64,000 bases of DNA from assembly GCF_001591165.1 (NCBI RefSeq), contig NZ_BCUG01000016.1, positions 62,001 through 126,000 on the forward strand, written 5' to 3'. The notes under the pieces were generated by a model, which made no database searches, was not told the origin of the DNA, and saw nothing but the letters and a program-made list of their open reading frames with translations. Source of the DNA: Thauera butanivorans NBRC 103042 (GTDB lineage Bacteria > Pseudomonadota > Gammaproteobacteria > Burkholderiales > Rhodocyclaceae). Position 1 is the first letter of the stretch. Every line of letters begins with the position of its first letter. Positions 8,748 through 18,063 of this stretch are shown here, piece after piece. A program made the position numbers and the translations under genes.

Positions 8748-9353
8748 TCAGTCGCGCAGGTCGGTCAGGATCTGTACCAGTTCCACCGCCGAACGGACGG
8801 CCATCTTGTCGAAGATGCGGGAGCGGTGCGCTTCGACCGTGCGCATCGAGATCGAGAGCTCGTCGGCGATGACCTTGTTGTACTTGCCTGCCAGGATCAG
8901 GTCCATGACTTCGCGTTCGCGCTGCGTCAGCGTCGCCAGCCGGGCTTCGATCGCTTCGCGGCCGGCCGCGGCGCGCAGGCGTTCGGCATCGAGCGCGAGC
9001 GCCTTTTCCACCAGTTCGACCAGATCGTGGTCGTTGAAGGGTTTCTCGATGAAATGGAACGCGCCTTTCTTCAGCGCGGCCACCGCCATCGGCACGTCGC
9101 CATGGCCGGTGATGAAGATCACCGGCAGGCGACAGCCGCGTGCCAGCAAGGCGTCGAAGCATTCGAGCCCGCTCATGCCTGCCATGCGGATGTCGAGGAC
9201 GATGCAGCCTTGCCATTCTGCCTGCCAGGCGGCGAGGAATTGTTCGCCGCCTTCCCAGGCCCGGCAAGCGACGTTGCGGGTCTTGAACAGCCACTGAAGG
9301 GCATCACGGATGGCGTCGTCGTCGTCGATGATGTGCGCGAAAGCCGGGTTCAT
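8748..9353 (-). CDS. dctR: FixJ/DctR-type response regulator of the TRAP dicarboxylate system
   Basis: A 201-residue response regulator. The receiver domain (1-125) has an acidic pocket at D10-D13, phosphoacceptor D54 (in IVLDIRM), and the lysine of the EKPF motif. The C-terminal LuxR/GerE helix-turn-helix (about 135-195) starts at LTQREREVMDLIL. There is no AAA+ sigma-54 domain, so this is the DctR type of Rhodobacter rather than the rhizobial DctD type. Its ATG at 9353 overlaps the dctS stop by 4 bp, so the pair is translationally coupled. The divergent dctPQM genes are the likely target. Confidence 0.87.
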   Translation of the reverse strand: MNPAFAHIIDDDDAIRDALQWLFKTRNVACRAWEGGEQFLAAWQAEWQGCIVLDIRMAGMSGLECFDALLARGCRLPVIFITGHGDVPMAVAALKKGAFHFIEKPFNDHDLVELVEKALALDAERLRAAAGREAIEARLATLTQREREVMDLILAGKYNKVIADELSISMRTVEAHRSRIFDKMAVRSAVELVQILTDLRD

Positions 9354-11326
9354 GCGTTTTCCACGGGGAGCGTCAGGGTGAAGATGGTACCGCTGCCGGG
9401 CGTCGTGTCGAAAGTGAGACGGCCGTGGTGAAGTTCGGCGATCGAGCGGCAGATGTTGAGCCCCATGCCCATGCCTTCGCTCTTGGTGGTGAAGAAGGGT
9501 TCGAACAGGCGGGCAGCGGTGTCGGCCGGAATGCCGCAGCCGTGATCGGTGACGCGGACCGCGACCGATCGGCCTTCGAGCCGGGTGGCGACGAGGATCT
9601 TCCGCCTGGCCGCCGGCGTGTCGCGCATTGCGTCCATGCCGTTGCGCACCAGGTTGACGACGATCTGTTCGATCATCACCGCGTCGGCCGTGATCTGGGG
9701 AAGATCCGGGGCCAGGTCGAGGACGAGCTGCATCCGCCGCTTGCGGACGTCCGCCTCGGTCAGGCCGGCGGCGTCGCGCACGACGGCATTGAGATCGAGC
9801 GGGCCGAGTCGCGGCTCCGAGCGGCGCACGAAGTCGTGCACCCGGCGGATGATCTCGCCGGCGCGGCGGGCCTGGCGCCCGATCTTGCGCTGGATGTCGA
9901 GCAGATCGTCGCGGTTGGTGTCGGCTGCTTGCAGGTGGTTCAGGCAACCGTCGGCATAGCTTGCGATGGCGGTTAGGGGCTGGTTGAGCTCATGCGCAAG
10001 GGTGGAGGCCATCTCGCCCATGGTGACCAGGCGTGACGTGGCCTGCAGCCGCTCGTTCTGCTGGCGCGCCAGTTCCTGGGCCTGTTTCTGTTCGGTGATG
10101 TCGAGTACCGATCCCATCCAGCCGGTGTGGCGGCCGGCGGCATCGATCAGGGGGGCTTCGAACAGCAGCACGTCGACCATCTCGCCATTCTTGCGGCGGA
10201 AGCGCAGTTCGATGCCTTCGGGTGTCGAGCCGGTGTCTTCCAGGCGGTCGAGCAGTTGCTGACGCTGTTCGGTGTGGTTCGGCAGCCAGTAGGGCAGTGG
10301 GGGTTCGAGGCCGACCAGTTCGTCGGCGCTGTAGCCGGTCATGCGGCAGAAGGCGGAGTTCACGTAGGTGAGGCGGCCGTCGAGGTCGCGGGCGCGCATG
10401 CCGGTCAGCATCGAGTCCTCCATCGCCTTGCGGAAGGCCGATTCGGCGCGCAGCGCGATTTCGGCCTGCTGGCGGCGGGCGAGTTGACGCCGGAGCTGGG
10501 CCACGCTCCAGACGATGACGCCGCCCAGCAGCACGATCGAGGTGACCAGCAACACGGGGATCCAGCGCGTCTCGGGCCGGTACGCGGTGATCTGCAGGCT
10601 CAGGCCGTGGCCGGGCGGCTCGAGGGGGATCTGGTAGTCGAGCTGCGACGACAGCGGTGCGACCTTCGATTTTGCGGCGATCTCGCGCCCGTCGTCATCG
10701 AGTACCGCGACCCGGTAGCGCGCCGAGAACCACCAGGGCAGATCGCGGACGACGATGTCGTTCAGCGAGTAGACGCCGGTCACCAGGCCTTTCAGTGCGC
10801 TGTCGGACCAGACCGGGATGTGCACTTCGAAGCGATGCTTGCCGTTGCCTCCCGCATAGGGCGGGCCGTAAGTGGGGCGACCGATGTTGCGTGCGAGCTG
10901 GAAGGGCGTGTCGGCGAGGGAAAGCTCGGTCGCCTCGTCCGGATTCGGCGCAGGCAGTGGCGGCATGGCGCCGACCAGGGTGCCGTCGGGTGTGCGCCAG
11001 AGGATGCGCACCAGCCCCCGACCCTGGGTCAGCAGATGCGCCAGCCGGGCCTCGGTCTGCTGGTGCCGCTGGGGAACGAACAGATCCGGGCCGAGCTGCT
11101 GGAGATCCGCTTCGTTGCGATCCAGCTCGAAGCGGAGGTTCTGCTCCATCCACAGCACGTCGCTGATCAGCGTCGATCGTTGCTCGTCGGCGTCGTACTG
11201 GCGCGTCAGCCACACGAGTGCGGCGATCGCAGCCAGGAACAGCGGCAGGGCGAAATAGGAGACCCGGCCGACCCAACGGGCGCGTCCGGCCGTGGCCGGG
11301 GGAAGGGTGTCGTCGGCGTGGGTCAT
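9350..11326 (-). CDS. dctS: Sensor histidine kinase, DctS-like
   Basis: A 658-residue membrane sensor. A first transmembrane helix at about 22-42 is followed by a periplasmic sensory domain of about 230 residues and a second helix near 280-300. Then come a PAS domain (TYVNSAFCRMTGY), a HisKA box with phospho-acceptor H445 in AHELNQP, and a HATPase domain with the VVNLVRNGMDA and GMGMGLNICRSI boxes. The start at 11326 is chosen because the upstream extension lacks features and the first helix then falls near the N-terminus. It is divergent from dctP, as expected for a C4-dicarboxylate sensor controlling a TRAP carrier. Confidence 0.87.
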   Translation of the reverse strand: MTHADDTLPPATAGRARWVGRVSYFALPLFLAAIAALVWLTRQYDADEQRSTLISDVLWMEQNLRFELDRNEADLQQLGPDLFVPQRHQQTEARLAHLLTQGRGLVRILWRTPDGTLVGAMPPLPAPNPDEATELSLADTPFQLARNIGRPTYGPPYAGGNGKHRFEVHIPVWSDSALKGLVTGVYSLNDIVVRDLPWWFSARYRVAVLDDDGREIAAKSKVAPLSSQLDYQIPLEPPGHGLSLQITAYRPETRWIPVLLVTSIVLLGGVIVWSVAQLRRQLARRQQAEIALRAESAFRKAMEDSMLTGMRARDLDGRLTYVNSAFCRMTGYSADELVGLEPPLPYWLPNHTEQRQQLLDRLEDTGSTPEGIELRFRRKNGEMVDVLLFEAPLIDAAGRHTGWMGSVLDITEQKQAQELARQQNERLQATSRLVTMGEMASTLAHELNQPLTAIASYADGCLNHLQAADTNRDDLLDIQRKIGRQARRAGEIIRRVHDFVRRSEPRLGPLDLNAVVRDAAGLTEADVRKRRMQLVLDLAPDLPQITADAVMIEQIVVNLVRNGMDAMRDTPAARRKILVATRLEGRSVAVRVTDHGCGIPADTAARLFEPFFTTKSEGMGMGLNICRSIAELHHGRLTFDTTPGSGTIFTLTLPVENA

Positions 11327-11531
11327 GAGGCCTGAGGCGTGGAGTCGGTGGGCGGATGCTACCCGGCTGGAACTGCGGATTTCCACAATAGAACCTGTCG
11401 GCGGGCACAAAGGATACTGATGGGGCTGTGCAGAAAAACTTATCGGTGCAGTCAGCCGCGTTGGGCGCCATCGTCCGGCGGGGGAATGGAAACGTCAATA
11501 TGAACGCTGTTCGTTCGGAGGAGAGAAATCC

Positions 11532-12536
11532 ATGAAGATCCGTGCACTTCTGGTGGGTCTGGTCGCTGTCGGCCTGTCGGCTGCCGCCGTCGCCGCAGAC
11601 CCGATCGTCATCAAGTTCAGCCACGTCGTCGCGCAGGACACGCCCAAGGGCAAGGGAGCCGACAAGTTCAAGGAACTGGCCGAGAAATACACCAATGGCG
11701 CGGTCAAGGTCGAGGTGTACCCGAACAGCACGCTGTACAAGGACAAGGAAGAGATGGAAGCGCTGCAGCTGGGCGCGGTGCAGATGCTCGCGCCCTCGCT
11801 GGCCAAGTTCGGCCCGCTGGGCGTGCGCGAGTTCGAAGCTTTCGATCTGCCCTACATCTTCGACGGCTACGATGCCCTGCACAAGATCACCAAGGGTCCG
11901 GTCGGCCAGCAGCTGCTGGACAAGCTGGAGCCGCGCGGCATCAAGGGCCTGGCCTACTGGGACAACGGCTTCAAGTCCTTCTCGGCCAACAGCCCGATCA
12001 CCAAGCCGGAAGATCTGCGCGGCAAGAAATTGCGCATCCAGTCGTCCAAGGTGCTCGAAGAGCAGATGCGCCAGATCAGGGCCTTGCCGCAGGTGATGGC
12101 CTTCTCCGAAACCTACCAGGCCTTGCAGACGGGCGTGGTCGACGGCACCGAGAACCCGCACTCCAACCTGTACACGCAGAAGATGCATGAAGTGCAGAAG
12201 CACCTGGCGCTGACCGATCATGGCTATCTGGGCTATGCGGTGATCACCAACAAGCGCTTCTGGGACGGCCTGCCCGCGGACGTGCGCAGCCAGCTCGACA
12301 AGGCGATGGACGAAGCGACCGACTACGCCAACCAGATCGCCAAGGAAGAGAACGACAAGGCGCTGGAAGCGGTGCGCGCCTCGGGCAAGACCGAGATCCG
12401 CGCCCTGAGCGACGAGGAGCGTGCGGCCTTCATCAAGGCGCTGCTGCCGGTGCACAAGAAGATGGAATCGCGCGTGGGTGCGGCGACGATCAAGTCGATC
12501 TACGAAGCCACCGGCTTCGATCCCGGCAAGTTCTGA
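11532..12536 (+). CDS. dctP: TRAP transporter substrate-binding protein DctP
   Basis: A 334-residue periplasmic solute receptor. It has a classical signal peptide of about 22 residues ending in AVAA before DPIVIKFSH. The mature part has the DctP family hallmarks VAQDTPKGKGA, YPNSTLYKDKEE and the SSKVLEEQM segment, with an arginine near the dicarboxylate-binding position. It delivers C4-dicarboxylates (succinate, fumarate, malate) to the DctQM permease. The gene has an excellent GGAGGAGAG ribosome binding site. The 205 bp dctS-dctP intergenic region must hold both divergent promoters; I found no convincing -24/-12 element there. Confidence 0.93.
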   Translation: MKIRALLVGLVAVGLSAAAVAADPIVIKFSHVVAQDTPKGKGADKFKELAEKYTNGAVKVEVYPNSTLYKDKEEMEALQLGAVQMLAPSLAKFGPLGVREFEAFDLPYIFDGYDALHKITKGPVGQQLLDKLEPRGIKGLAYWDNGFKSFSANSPITKPEDLRGKKLRIQSSKVLEEQMRQIRALPQVMAFSETYQALQTGVVDGTENPHSNLYTQKMHEVQKHLALTDHGYLGYAVITNKRFWDGLPADVRSQLDKAMDEATDYANQIAKEENDKALEAVRASGKTEIRALSDEERAAFIKALLPVHKKMESRVGAATIKSIYEATGFDPGKF

Positions 12537-12554
12537 CCGCTGACCGGCTGATGC

Positions 12555-12582
12555 CCTGCCGCGCCCGTCGGGGCGCGGCGGG
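12555..12582 (+). other. Intercistronic hairpin between dctP and dctQ
   Basis: A GC-rich stem (CCGCGCCC with GGGCGCGG around a GTCG tetraloop, extended by further pairs) lies in the 64-bp gap. It has no U-run, so it is more likely a stabiliser of the upstream binding-protein message than a terminator. Confidence 0.5.
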
Positions 12583-12600
12583 CCTCATGGGGGAGTCACC

Positions 12601-13335
12601 ATGGTATTGAAACTACTCGATCGCCTGGAAGAGGTGCTGGTCGCCTTATTCATCGGGGCGGCGACCGTGATCATTTTCGTGGCGGTGGTGCACCGCTACA
12701 TGTCCGGGTTCGACATCCCCGGGCTGCAGGACATGCTGCTGGACATCAACCTGGGCTGGGCGCAGGAGCTGTGCATCATCATGTTCGTGTGGATGGCCAA
12801 GTTCGGCGCGGCCTACGGCGTGCGCACGGGCATCCACGTCGGCGTCGACGTGCTGATCAACCACCTGTCGGAGGCGGTGCGCCAGAAGTTCATCATCTTC
12901 GGTCTGCTGGCCGGAGCGCTGTTTACCGGCATCATCGGCACGCTGGGCGCGCACTTCGTGTGGGAGAACGGCATGGCCTACGCGGTGCTGAGCACGCTGG
13001 GCGCGGACACGGGCCACTTCTTCGAAGGCCCGGTCACGCCGGACCTGGAATGGCCGACGTGGATCGTGTATTCGGCGATCCCGCTGGGCTCCTACCTGAT
13101 GTGCTTCCGCTTCCTGCAGGTCACGGCCAGCTTCTGGCGCACGGGCGAGCTGCCGCACCACGACCACGGCCACGTCGATGGCATCGACGAAGAAGGGCAC
13201 GTGCCGGTCGATGTGAACCACTTCTCGATGGACGACGACCTGCACCCGCACGACCTCAAGCACAAGCGCCCGAACGAAAGCGCCGATAGCCGCGATGGCG
13301 GCCACCGTAATGACGGCCAGGGAGGCAAGCCATGA
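12601..13335 (+). CDS. dctQ: TRAP transporter small permease DctQ with His/Asp-rich tail
   Basis: A 244-residue small permease subunit. Residues 1-180 hold the four transmembrane helices typical of DctQ, with the conserved WAQELCIIMFVWM segment. The last ~60 residues (from about 186) are unusual: hydrophilic, with ten histidines and many Asp/Glu, including HHDHGH and HPHD. Such a tail is absent from typical DctQ of about 180-200 residues and could bind metal, which is inference. The ATG at 12601 has a GGGGGA ribosome binding site. It overlaps dctM by 4 bp, so the two permease subunits are translationally coupled. Confidence 0.9.
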   Translation: MVLKLLDRLEEVLVALFIGAATVIIFVAVVHRYMSGFDIPGLQDMLLDINLGWAQELCIIMFVWMAKFGAAYGVRTGIHVGVDVLINHLSEAVRQKFIIFGLLAGALFTGIIGTLGAHFVWENGMAYAVLSTLGADTGHFFEGPVTPDLEWPTWIVYSAIPLGSYLMCFRFLQVTASFWRTGELPHHDHGHVDGIDEEGHVPVDVNHFSMDDDLHPHDLKHKRPNESADSRDGGHRNDGQGGKP

Positions 13336-14615
13336 CCGCCGCGATCATCTTCGTGCTGCTCACGGTCCTGATGCTCACCGGCATGCCGGTGTCGATCTCG
13401 CTGGGCCTGACGGTACTCACCTTCCTGTTCTTCTTCACCGACGTCCCGCTCGAATCGGTGGCGCTGAAACTCTTCACCGGCATCGAGAAGTTCGAGATCA
13501 TGGCGATCCCGTTCTTCGTGCTGGCGGGCAACTTCCTGACCCACGGCGGGGTGGCGCGGCGCATGATCGACTTCGCCACGGCGATGGTCGGGCACCTGCG
13601 CGGCGGGCTGGGCATCAGCTCGGTGTTCGCCTGCGCGCTGTTCGCCGCGGTGTCGGGCTCGAGCCCGGCCACGGTGGTGGCGATCGGCAGCATCATGATC
13701 CCGGCGATGATGAAGGCAGGCTACCCGAAGCCGTTCGGTGCGGGCGCGGTCGCCTCGGCCGGGGGCCTCGGGGTGCTGATCCCGCCCTCGATCGTGATGG
13801 TGATGTACGCGGTGTCGACCAACAGCTCGATCGGTGCGCTGTTCATGGCCGGGGTGATCCCGGGGCTGCTGTGCGCATTCATGCTCGGCTTTACCACCTG
13901 GTGGGTGGCGCGCAAGGGCGACTTCCCGCGCGAGCCCAAGCGCAGCTTCGCTGACGTGTGGGTGGCGTTCCGGCGGGCGATCTGGGGCCTGGCGCTGATC
14001 ATCGTGGTGATGGGCGGCATCTACTCGGGCATGTTCACGCCGACCGAAGCGGCGGCGATGAGCGCGATGTACGCGTTCTTTATCGCGATCTTCGTGTACA
14101 AGGACCTGAAGCTGTCGGACGTGCCGAAGGTGCTGCTCAATTCGGCGAACATGAGCGCGATGTTGCTGTACATCATCACCAACGCAGTGCTGTTCTCGTT
14201 CATCCTGACCAACGAGCAGATCCCGCAGGGGATCGCGCAGTGGATCATGGACTCGGGGATGGGGATGATCGGGTTCCTGATCGCGGTCAACATCCTGCTG
14301 CTGGTGCTGGGCAGCTTCATGGAGCCCTCGTCGGTGATCCTGATCACGGCGCCGATCCTGTTCCCGATCGCGATGACGCTGGGGATCGACCCGATCCACT
14401 TCGGCATCATGATCACGGTGAACATGGAGATCGGTCTGATCACGCCGCCGGTGGGGTTGAACCTGTACGTGGCCAGCGGCATCAGCAAGCTGGGGCTCAC
14501 GGCGATGGCCAAGGCGGTGTGGCCGTGGTTGGTGACGATGCTGGTGTTCCTGATGTTGATCACCTACGTGCCCATCATCTCCACCGGGCTGCCAACCGCG
14601 CTCGGAATGATGTAG
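13332..14615 (+). CDS. dctM: TRAP transporter large permease DctM
   Basis: A 427-residue integral membrane subunit with about 12 hydrophobic helices. It forms the sodium-coupled translocation path of the dicarboxylate TRAP carrier. Family motifs are visible: GMPVSISLGL near the start, AAVSGSSPATVVAIGSI, LIPPSIVMV, MEPSSVILI and the late LITPPVGLNLYV. Length is typical for stand-alone DctM. It is the last gene of the dctPQM operon and is followed by a perfect hairpin. Confidence 0.95.
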   Translation: MTAAIIFVLLTVLMLTGMPVSISLGLTVLTFLFFFTDVPLESVALKLFTGIEKFEIMAIPFFVLAGNFLTHGGVARRMIDFATAMVGHLRGGLGISSVFACALFAAVSGSSPATVVAIGSIMIPAMMKAGYPKPFGAGAVASAGGLGVLIPPSIVMVMYAVSTNSSIGALFMAGVIPGLLCAFMLGFTTWWVARKGDFPREPKRSFADVWVAFRRAIWGLALIIVVMGGIYSGMFTPTEAAAMSAMYAFFIAIFVYKDLKLSDVPKVLLNSANMSAMLLYIITNAVLFSFILTNEQIPQGIAQWIMDSGMGMIGFLIAVNILLLVLGSFMEPSSVILITAPILFPIAMTLGIDPIHFGIMITVNMEIGLITPPVGLNLYVASGISKLGLTAMAKAVWPWLVTMLVFLMLITYVPIISTGLPTALGMM

Positions 14616-14642
14616 GCGACTGGCGCAGCAAGCGAGGAGCAA

Positions 14643-14669
14643 CGAAGCCCGGCGATGAGCCGGGCTTCG
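14643..14669 (+). terminator. Hairpin terminator after dctPQM
   Basis: A perfect 11-bp stem (CGAAGCCCGGC with GCCGGGCTTCG) around a 5-nt loop lies 27 bp after the dctM stop. It is followed by a short C-interrupted T-run (CCTTTC), so termination may be partial. Confidence 0.65.
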
Positions 14670-14771
14670 CCTTTCATGCCCCGGCCGCGAGTGTTTCATC
14701 GTGCATCCTGCAACATGCAGGGACGCGTGCTCGGGGTAGAATCTCGCGCGCCCCGCCCGCTCGGAAACCTC

Positions 14772-15425
14772 ATGGAATATCTTGCCCTGCTGGTCGACCT
14801 GCTGCTGCACGTCGACCGCCACCTTGCCGCCTTGCTGGCCGAATACGGCAACTGGATCTACGCGATCCTGTTCCTGATCGTGTTCTGCGAGACCGGCCTC
14901 GTCGTCACGCCCTTCCTGCCAGGCGATTCGCTGCTGTTCGTGGCCGGTGCGCTGGCCGCCGGCGGCGGCATGGACCCGGCGATCCTGATCGGCGTGCTGT
15001 TCGTTGCCGCGGTGCTGGGCGATTCGGTCAATTACTCGATCGGCAGGCATTTCGGCGGGCGCATCTCGCAGTGGCCGGACAGCCGCTTCTTCAACCGCCG
15101 CGCGCTGGAGTACACCCGCACTTTCTACGAGCGCCATGGCGGCAAGACGATCATCATCGCCCGCTTCATGCCGCTGATCCGCACTTTCGCCCCCTTCGTC
15201 GCCGGCATGGCACCGATGGATTACCGCCGCTTCGTCGTCTTCAACGTGCTCGGTGCTGCGCTGTGGGTCGGCCCGCTGGTGATGCTCGGCTACTGGTTCG
15301 GCAATCTGCCGGTGATCCAGAACAACCTGACGCTGGTGATCCTGGGCATCATCGCGCTGTCGCTGATGCCGTTGTTCATCGGCTGGCTGCGCCATCGCGC
15401 CGGGGCGGCGCGCGCGCGCGCCTGA
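14772..15425 (+). CDS. DedA family (VTT/SNARE-associated domain) membrane protein
   Basis: A 217-residue inner-membrane protein of the DedA family. The core motif region [16 protein letters not shown] and the later [16 protein letters not shown] segment are characteristic. E. coli members such as YqjA and YghB support proton-motive-force homeostasis and lipid carrier recycling. The ATG at 14772 is preferred over upstream in-frame starts, because the upstream extension is not hydrophobic and a TAGAAT -10-like element lies at 14737-14742, inside it. It is a single gene between the dct operon and ndk. Confidence 0.88.
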   Translation: MEYLALLVDLLLHVDRHLAALLAEYGNWIYAILFLIVFCETGLVVTPFLPGDSLLFVAGALAAGGGMDPAILIGVLFVAAVLGDSVNYSIGRHFGGRISQWPDSRFFNRRALEYTRTFYERHGGKTIIIARFMPLIRTFAPFVAGMAPMDYRRFVVFNVLGAALWVGPLVMLGYWFGNLPVIQNNLTLVILGIIALSLMPLFIGWLRHRAGAARARA

Positions 15426-15564
15426 GTTCGAGGCAAGGCCCCGGCCGTTCCGCGCCGGCGGCCTGGCGACTGCGGCTGATCTCCCGTGTTCAGCCTGGTC
15501 TCCGAGCCGAGGTGGAAACCTGCTAAAATTCCCTGTTTTTTTCAAACACCGCTTGGAGCTTTTC

Positions 15565-15990
15565 ATGGCAATCGAACGCACCCTTTCCATCATCAAGCCC
15601 GACGCCGTGGCGAAGAACGTCATCGGCCAGATCTATGCCCGCTTCGAAGCCGCCGGGCTGAAGATCATCGCAGCCAGGATGGTGCACCTGTCCGAACAGG
15701 AAGCCGGCCAGTTCTACGCCGTGCACAAGGAGCGTCCGTTCTTCAAGGATCTGGTGTCCTTCATGACCTCCGGCCCGGTGATGGTCCAGTGCCTCGAAGG
15801 CGACAACGCGATTGCCAAGAACCGCGAGCTGATGGGCGCCACCGACCCGAAGAAGGCCGACAAGGGCACCATTCGCGCCGATTTCGCCGATTCGATCGAC
15901 GCCAACGCGGTGCACGGCTCCGATGCGCCGGAAACCGCTGCCGTGGAAGTGGCTTTCTTCTTCCCCGGAATGAACGTTTACTCGCGCTGA
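15565..15990 (+). CDS. ndk: Nucleoside diphosphate kinase
   Basis: A 141-residue enzyme, the standard length, that balances NTP and dNTP pools by ping-pong phosphate transfer. The start [15 protein letters not shown] is typical. The active-site histidine is in [10 protein letters not shown] (about residue 117). A GGAG ribosome binding site precedes the ATG at 15565, which is preferred over the in-frame ATG four codons upstream. A TAAAAT -10-like element is at 15524-15529. It heads the conserved run ndk-rlmN-pilF-rodZ-ispG-hisS-yfgM-bamB-der. Confidence 0.97.
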   Translation: MAIERTLSIIKPDAVAKNVIGQIYARFEAAGLKIIAARMVHLSEQEAGQFYAVHKERPFFKDLVSFMTSGPVMVQCLEGDNAIAKNRELMGATDPKKADKGTIRADFADSIDANAVHGSDAPETAAVEVAFFFPGMNVYSR

Positions 15991-16087
15991 ACGGTCCCTT
16001 CCCACGGCCCGTCGCGCACGCCGCGGTGCTCAGGCGCCGCGCGCGGCGTGGTCGGGCCGTTTGCATTACAGGACTGAAGTTTCAGGC

Positions 16088-17260
16088 ATGAGCATTTCCA
16101 AGCCGCCATCCCGGCCGATATCCAAGCCGGTCAATCTGCTCGATTTCGACGTCGACGGTCTCGTCGCCTGGTTCGCCGGGCTGGGCGAGAAGCCGTTCCG
16201 CGCCCGCCAGGTGATGCGCTGGATGCATCGCGAAGGCTGCGCCGACTTCGACGCGATGACCGACGTCGCCAAGGCCTTGCGCGCCAGGCTCAAGGAGTCG
16301 GCGGTGATCGCGCCGCCGGTGCCGGTGCGCGACTCGGTGTCGGCCGACGGCACGCGCAAGTGGCTGCTCGACGTCGGCAATGCCAACGCGGTCGAGACCG
16401 TGTTCATCCCTGAAACCCACCGCGGCACGCTGTGCGTGTCCTCGCAGGCCGGCTGCGCGCTCGACTGCGCTTTCTGTTCGACCGGCAAGCAGGGCTTCAA
16501 CCGCAACCTGTCGGCGGCCGAGATCATCGGCCAGCTGTGGCTGGCCAACACCTTGCTCGGCGCGGCGCGGGACGAGGGGCAGGTCGGGGGGCAGGACCTC
16601 GAAGCCGGCGAGAAGGACAACGGCCGCATCATCAGCAACGTGGTGATGATGGGCATGGGCGAGCCGCTGGCCAACTTCGACAACGTCGTCACCGCCTTGC
16701 GCCTGATGCTCGACGACCATGCCTACGGCCTGTCGCGCCGCCGCGTCACGGTATCGACCTCCGGCATCGTGCCGGCGATGGACCGGCTGCGCGACGAATG
16801 CCCGGTGGCGCTGGCAGTGTCGCTGCATGCCTCCAACGATGCCTTGCGCGACCGGCTGGTGCCGATCAACCAGAAATACCCCTTGCGCGAGCTGATGGCC
16901 GCCTGCCAGCGCTATCTGGAGCGGGCGCCGCGCGACTTCGTCACTTTCGAGTACGTGATGCTCGACGGCGTCAACGACAGCGAGGCCCATGCGCGCGAAC
17001 TCGTCGCGCTGGTGCGCGACACGCCGTGCAAGTTCAACCTGATTCCGTTCAATCCCTTTCCGAATTCGGGTTTCCTGCGCTCGCCGGCGGAACGCATCCG
17101 CCGCTTTGCCGCTATCCTGATCGACGCCGGCATCGTCACCACCACGCGCAAGACGCGCGGCGACGACGTGGATGCGGCCTGTGGGCAGCTTGCCGGACAG
17201 GTCCAGGACCGGACCCGGCGCACGGTGCGCCTGAAGCAGGCAACGGAGGGACGTTCATGA
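16088..17260 (+). CDS. rlmN: Dual-specificity RNA methyltransferase RlmN
   Basis: A 390-residue radical-SAM enzyme that methylates C2 of A2503 in 23S rRNA and of A37 in some tRNAs. The cluster motif C123-X3-C127-X2-C130 (in CALDCAFC) is intact. So are [14 protein letters not shown] and the C-terminal catalytic cysteine in DAACGQL. The ATG at 16088 is chosen; a TTG-initiated extension of nine codons upstream is possible but less likely. There is a small insertion rich in Asp/Glu between the radical-SAM strands (about residues 160-180). The stop overlaps the pilF start by 4 bp. Confidence 0.96.
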   Translation: MSISKPPSRPISKPVNLLDFDVDGLVAWFAGLGEKPFRARQVMRWMHREGCADFDAMTDVAKALRARLKESAVIAPPVPVRDSVSADGTRKWLLDVGNANAVETVFIPETHRGTLCVSSQAGCALDCAFCSTGKQGFNRNLSAAEIIGQLWLANTLLGAARDEGQVGGQDLEAGEKDNGRIISNVVMMGMGEPLANFDNVVTALRLMLDDHAYGLSRRRVTVSTSGIVPAMDRLRDECPVALAVSLHASNDALRDRLVPINQKYPLRELMAACQRYLERAPRDFVTFEYVMLDGVNDSEAHARELVALVRDTPCKFNLIPFNPFPNSGFLRSPAERIRRFAAILIDAGIVTTTRKTRGDDVDAACGQLAGQVQDRTRRTVRLKQATEGRS

Positions 17261-18063
17261 AGCAAAACCTTGCGCTGGCCGGTGCGCTGCTTGCAGCCAT
17301 GCTCGCCGCGGGCTGCGCCACGGCGCCCGGGACGCGGGGGGCGGGCGATGCGGCGGTCAGCCGGCCGATGTCCGACACATCGCCTTCGACGCCGGCCGAA
17401 ACCCGTGCCCGCGTGCATGTCGATCTCGGCATGGCCTACTTCGAGATCGGGCGCAACGACGTGGCGCTGGACGAAGCGCGCATCGCGCTCAACGACAGTC
17501 CCGGCTATGCGCCTGCCTACCATCTGCTCGGGCTGGCCTACATGATGATCGAGGAGAACGGTCTGGCGCGGCAGAATTTCGAGCTGGCGCTGCGCCATGC
17601 GCCGGGCGATCCCGAGTTCAACAACAGCTATGGCTGGTTCCTGTGCACCCAGGGCGAGGAGGTGCGCGGACTGGAGCGGCTCGCCCAGGCGGCCCGCAAT
17701 CCCTATTACCGGCATGCGACGCGTCCCTACACCAATGCGGGGCTGTGCCACCTGCGGCTCGGCGACCTTGCCGCGGCCGAAACCCAGTTTCTCGCCGCCG
17801 TGCAGGCCGACCCGTCGAACAACCAGGCGCTGTACCAGCTGGCGGACATCGCCTATCGTGGCGGGCGCTACGATCAGGCCAGTGCCTTCCTGATCCGCCT
17901 GCATCGGCAAATCAATCCGACCGCGGCCTCGGTCTGGCTCGGCCTGCGCGCGGAACGCCGCCTGGGCAACCGGGATGCCGAGGCCAGCTATGCCGCGCAG
18001 CTCGAGAGCCGCTTCGGTTCGTCCGAGGAATACCAGAAGATGACGCAAGGGAAGTACGAGTGA
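17257..18063 (+). CDS. pilF: Type IV pilus biogenesis lipoprotein PilF/PilW (TPR protein)
   Basis: A 268-residue lipoprotein. The signal peptide ends in the lipobox LAAGC with the lipidated cysteine at residue 20. The mature part is a run of about six tetratricopeptide repeats (for example [18 protein letters not shown] and [11 protein letters not shown]). PilF/PilW is the outer-membrane pilotin that assembles the PilQ secretin multimer for type IV pili. It overlaps rlmN by 4 bp and rodZ by 4 bp, so translation is coupled along the cluster. Confidence 0.92.
   Translation: MKQNLALAGALLAAMLAAGCATAPGTRGAGDAAVSRPMSDTSPSTPAETRARVHVDLGMAYFEIGRNDVALDEARIALNDSPGYAPAYHLLGLAYMMIEENGLARQNFELALRHAPGDPEFNNSYGWFLCTQGEEVRGLERLAQAARNPYYRHATRPYTNAGLCHLRLGDLAAAETQFLAAVQADPSNNQALYQLADIAYRGGRYDQASAFLIRLHRQINPTAASVWLGLRAERRLGNRDAEASYAAQLESRFGSSEEYQKMTQGKYE

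Noticed and set aside
11327-11531. Sigma-54 promoter before dctP
   Set aside because: No GG-N10-GC pair with acceptable flanks, and the regulator is FixJ-type without the sigma-54 activation domain.
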